DNA of 9,777 nt, taken from assembly GCA_905193145.1 (NCBI GenBank), contig CAJJNP010000129.1, forward strand, positions 1 through 9,777, read 5' to 3'. The stretch is from an uncultured Odoribacter sp. GTDB taxonomy: Bacteria > Bacteroidota > Bacteroidia > Bacteroidales > Marinifilaceae. Numbering within the stretch: the first letter of the stretch is position 1; each line of letters starts with the position of its first letter. Below are positions 7,518-9,777 of the stretch, piece by piece. Made by a program: the position numbers and the translations under genes. The notes below the pieces were generated by a model, which saw only the letters and a program-made list of their open reading frames with translations, made no database searches and was not told where the DNA came from.

Positions 7518-8036
7518 ATGGACAGACTGACGAAGGAACAACGACACCGTTGTATGTCGGCAATACGTGGCAAGAACACAAAACCAGAGATAGTGGTACG
7601 TAAGTTCTTGTTTGGACGGGGATTCCGTTATCGGCTGAACCATCCGCGTCTGCCTGGACATCCGGATATTGTGCTTCGTAAGTATCGTACGGTCATTTTT
7701 GTTAACGGCTGCTTCTGGCATGGACATGATAATTGCAAATATTATCATCTTCCTAAAACGAATGTGGATTTCTGGCGGAAGAAAGTGGAACGAAACAAGA
7801 AGCGGGATGTGGAGGAACAGCGTCAGCTTGCTGCAATGGGGTGGCATTGTATAACCATCTGGGAGTGTCAGTTAAAACCTAAAATCCGTGTGCAGACCCT
7901 TGAATCATTGGCTTTTACATTGAACCATATTTTTCTGGAAGACCGTAAAATCAAGACTTATACGACATCGGAAGATGAGGATATACCGATGGCTGCTGAA
8001 TCTGAGGTGGAATATACGAATGATAGAATTGTATAA
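7518..8036 (+). CDS. vsr: Very short patch repair (Vsr) endonuclease
   Basis: Nicks DNA 5' of the T in T:G mismatches created by deamination of 5-methylcytosine, so that the original C can be restored. The protein (172 residues) follows the Vsr pattern throughout. It has the N-terminal RxxxMSAIRGKNTKPE segment, catalytic D50 in LPGHPDIVL, and the FVNGCFWHGHDNC block with C65, H68, H70 and C73. C117 in ITIWEC completes the zinc-binding set known in the E. coli enzyme. Length to L119 matches the family; residues 135-172 form a longer acidic tail of unknown role. It starts 6 bases after the McrC-like gene. Its presence independently supports C5 methylation by the enzyme at 2588-3712, because vsr genes usually accompany such methyltransferases. 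The ATG at 7518 has AAGG 4 bases upstream. Confidence 0.95.
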   Translation: MDRLTKEQRHRCMSAIRGKNTKPEIVVRKFLFGRGFRYRLNHPRLPGHPDIVLRKYRTVIFVNGCFWHGHDNCKYYHLPKTNVDFWRKKVERNKKRDVEEQRQLAAMGWHCITIWECQLKPKIRVQTLESLAFTLNHIFLEDRKIKTYTTSEDEDIPMAAESEVEYTNDRIV

Positions 8037-8092
8037 AGTTACTTATAGATTTATCAATCAATAATCAGGAATTTATATTAAGGTACATGTTT

Positions 8093-8914
8093 ATGAATAC
8101 TCAGAAGTTAGAATTAATCATATCTATTATAGATAAATACCTTGAATACGATTATAAAAAAGATGTACTAACAGCCGTTGAAGCAGCAGAATTGTTAGAT
8201 AAAGCTGGAGTTCTCAAAGATTCATTGAGCAGACCTGGAAAACCTTTACGAGATATTCTAAGGGCTGGATATATTACACATGCTTACCAACTTAGTAATG
8301 GAAGATGGTTTATACCACATTCTGATGGAAAGTATGAAAAATCTATACAAAAGCCCGTTGGAGTTGCTACATCTCAAATATCAGAAGAACAGTTAATGAA
8401 TTCGTCTAATTTCCTCAGTGTAAAACAGTTGAATGATTCAGATATACCTGATTCTTCAGGTGTGTATGTTGTTAAGATAAAGGATATTGATAAACTTCCG
8501 CTTACCTTTAGTAAGGTGTTGAAAGAGAGGAAGCATAAGATTTTGTATATTGGGATTTCTACGAACTCATTAAGGAGAAGGCTGTGGGGAAATGAATTGC
8601 ATGCAAAGGGTCATGGCACTTTTTTCCGTTCATTAGGTGCTATATTGGGTTATTTGCCGGAAACTGGATCTTTGTTGGGGAATAGGAATAAAAGAAATTA
8701 TAAGTTTTCCGCACAGGATTCTGCTGGAATAATTCGTTGGATAGAGGATAATTTGGAAATAAACTTTATTGTTCATTCTGAGAATTTAGAAAAGATAGAA
8801 GAATCTCTGATTGTCAAATATGTGCCTTTGATGAATCTGGATAAGAATCCAGTAAAATTATCCGAATTGGTAGAGTTACGAAGAAAGTGCGAAGCTGTAG
8901 CCAATGGTTATTAA
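8093..8914 (+). CDS. GIY-YIG nuclease-like protein
   Basis: A 273-residue protein whose C-terminal two thirds looks like a GIY-YIG nuclease domain. GVY is at 123-125, YIG at 152-154 within ILYIGIS, arginines at 161-163 (TNSLRRRLWG), a HGTFFRSLGAILGY segment like that of the GIY_YIG_2 group, and a candidate catalytic glutamate E237 in EESLIVKYVPLMNLDKNP. The GIY-YIG restriction enzyme Eco29kI shows that this fold can serve restriction. Residues 1-90 look like a small helical DNA-binding region, with no family named. The start at 8093 has AAGG 9 bases upstream; an in-frame ATG at 8087 has only 3 bases of spacing. It follows vsr after a 56-base gap and is strikingly AT-rich (12/60 G+C at 8101-8160, against 32/60 at 7621-7680 in vsr), suggesting separate origin. 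The TAA stop overlaps the next ATG. Confidence 0.75.
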   Translation: MNTQKLELIISIIDKYLEYDYKKDVLTAVEAAELLDKAGVLKDSLSRPGKPLRDILRAGYITHAYQLSNGRWFIPHSDGKYEKSIQKPVGVATSQISEEQLMNSSNFLSVKQLNDSDIPDSSGVYVVKIKDIDKLPLTFSKVLKERKHKILYIGISTNSLRRRLWGNELHAKGHGTFFRSLGAILGYLPETGSLLGNRNKRNYKFSAQDSAGIIRWIEDNLEINFIVHSENLEKIEESLIVKYVPLMNLDKNPVKLSELVELRRKCEAVANGY

Positions 8915-9690
8915 TGGAGCTGTTGTTTCTGTATAAGTCGTTTATGGAATATCTATTACTTTCCTTAATCATAGCTGTTGCCATCGTTTCGTATCTCAGT
9001 CACCGAAGAGATATGAAACTGCTCTGCTCTGTGTCTTCTCCTACAAGAGGAACAAGGTCGGAACGAAAGCTCATTATCAAGATGTTAAAGAAAGGAGTAC
9101 ATCCGAAAGCAATTTTTCATGACTTATATTTGAAAAGAAAAAGCGGGAGTTACTCTCAAATAGACCTTGTGGTGGCTACTCCACAGGGATTGGTGGTGAT
9201 AGAAGTAAAGGACTATAGCGGCTGGCTGTTTGGAAGTGAAAGGCAACGCTATTGGACACAGATTTTGAATTATGGCAAGGAGAAATACCGGTTCTACAAC
9301 CCGATTATGCAGAATGCCGGTCACATAAAAGCATTGAAAGAACAGTCGGCACAGTTTGCTCAACTTCCCATTTACAACATTGTGTTGTTTGACGGGGATT
9401 GTACGCTGAAAGACGTTAGCTATTCGCAGTTTGGTACGTTTGTGGGCTATGCCGGCAATATCATGCGGGTATTGAAAACTATCAAAGGATTCGGTGAGGC
9501 GGAGTATACGGATAAAAAAGAGGTGGCCCGTGTGCTTCGTGAGGCTGTGCGTAACGGGGAGAATCCGGCCATCGTGGCGAGCCATGTGGCAGACGTACAA
9601 AGCCGGAACTGGGATTGCCCTCGACCAGTGATAAACTGGTTTCCTCGTTTCTTTAGAATCTTCCGCTGGAGAAGATGGATAAGATTTTAG
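8914..9690 (+). CDS. Membrane-anchored NERD-domain protein
   Basis: A 258-residue protein with one predicted membrane segment near the N-terminus (about 13-28, YLLLSLIIAVAIVSYL), then a NERD (nuclease-related) domain from about residue 45 to 170. NERD belongs to the PD-(D/E)XK-like nucleases; the matching residues here are D84 in QIDLVV and E97-V-K99 in VIEVKDYSG. The conserved NPIMQN follows at 129-134. Acting at the membrane face, it might attack incoming DNA; this is inference. The C-terminus is unusual: WFPRFFRIFRWRRWIRF is a run of aromatic and arginine residues that could bind membrane or nucleic acid. The ATG at 8914 overlaps the TAA of the GIY-YIG gene (TAATG); an ATG at 8944, just before the membrane segment, is an alternative. 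GC is high at the end (37/60 at 9541-9600), unlike the GIY-YIG gene. Confidence 0.85.
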   Translation: MELLFLYKSFMEYLLLSLIIAVAIVSYLSHRRDMKLLCSVSSPTRGTRSERKLIIKMLKKGVHPKAIFHDLYLKRKSGSYSQIDLVVATPQGLVVIEVKDYSGWLFGSERQRYWTQILNYGKEKYRFYNPIMQNAGHIKALKEQSAQFAQLPIYNIVLFDGDCTLKDVSYSQFGTFVGYAGNIMRVLKTIKGFGEAEYTDKKEVARVLREAVRNGENPAIVASHVADVQSRNWDCPRPVINWFPRFFRIFRWRRWIRF

Positions 9691-9748
9691 TATAAGAATA
9701 ATGACTAAATGTACTATGATAAGAATGTCGGTATAACATAATTTTTTT

Positions 9749-9756
9749 TACCTTTG
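9749..9756 (+). promoter_or_regulatory. Candidate -7 element for a gene beyond the right edge
   Basis: TACCTTTG fits the Bacteroidota -7 consensus TAnnTTTG and is followed by C, as is common. No TTTG is found at the usual upstream distance, so the promoter is only half supported. It lies after the last gene and points out of the window. Confidence 0.4.
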
Positions 9757-9777
9757 CTAACTAACCCACAAAAAACC

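Noticed and set aside
7386..7847. 153-codon minus-strand frame across the McrC-like/vsr junction
   Set aside because: It overlaps two well-supported genes and has no plausible protein features.
8046..8053. TAGATTTA as a -7 element for the GIY-YIG gene
   Set aside because: It lacks the final G, and the nearest TTG upstream (8029-8031) is only about 14 bases away, too short for the known spacing.
1..9777. CRISPR array, tRNA, rRNA or insertion sequence
   Set aside because: I saw no regularly spaced repeats, no tRNA-like cloverleaf, no rRNA sequence and no transposase or terminal inverted repeats.

Overview
The window is most likely from the chromosome of a Bacteroidota bacterium (Bacteroides, Parabacteroides or a relative). 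It has low to moderate GC. It carries promoter elements of the Bacteroides type (-33 TTTG, -7 TAnnTTTG). Between genes 1 and 2 lies a decayed small helix-turn-helix regulator of a kind I associate with this phylum. The genus assignment is inference.

Layout: everything recognisable is on the + strand and reads as one defence locus. Positions 1-493 are a leader without a recognised gene; it holds a hairpin and a well-formed promoter at 441-471. A DUF4209 protein follows (494-2284). Next is a 303-base gap with a second -7 element and the remains of a short HTH regulator gene (about 2398-2571). Then come a C5-cytosine DNA methyltransferase (2588-3712), an McrB-like AAA+ NTPase (3721-5313), a DUF2357/McrC-like PD-(D/E)XK nuclease subunit (5313-7511), a Vsr mismatch endonuclease (7518-8036), a GIY-YIG nuclease-like protein (8093-8914) and a membrane-anchored NERD-domain protein (8914-9690). 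The last 87 bases contain a candidate promoter for a gene beyond the right edge.

How it fits together: methyltransferase, McrB-like motor and McrC-like nuclease resemble the GTP-dependent restriction-modification systems LlaJI and BsuMI. In those, an McrB/McrC-type pair cuts unmethylated DNA and C5 methylation protects the host. Vsr repairs the T:G mismatches that arise when 5-methylcytosine deaminates. The methyltransferase-to-Vsr block is tightly packed (8-base gap, 1-base overlap, 6-base gap) and is probably co-transcribed. The GIY-YIG gene is much more AT-rich in places than its neighbours and starts after a 56-base gap, so it may be a later addition; the NERD gene is coupled to it by a TAATG overlap. 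The flanking DUF4209 protein carries an RNxxxHG motif compatible with a HEPN RNase site and could be an additional effector.

The most notable points are the decayed regulator, the related inverted repeats over the two upstream -7 elements, the composition step inside the McrB-like gene, the accumulation of up to five nuclease-like folds in one locus, and a long unexplained open frame on the minus strand at the left edge.
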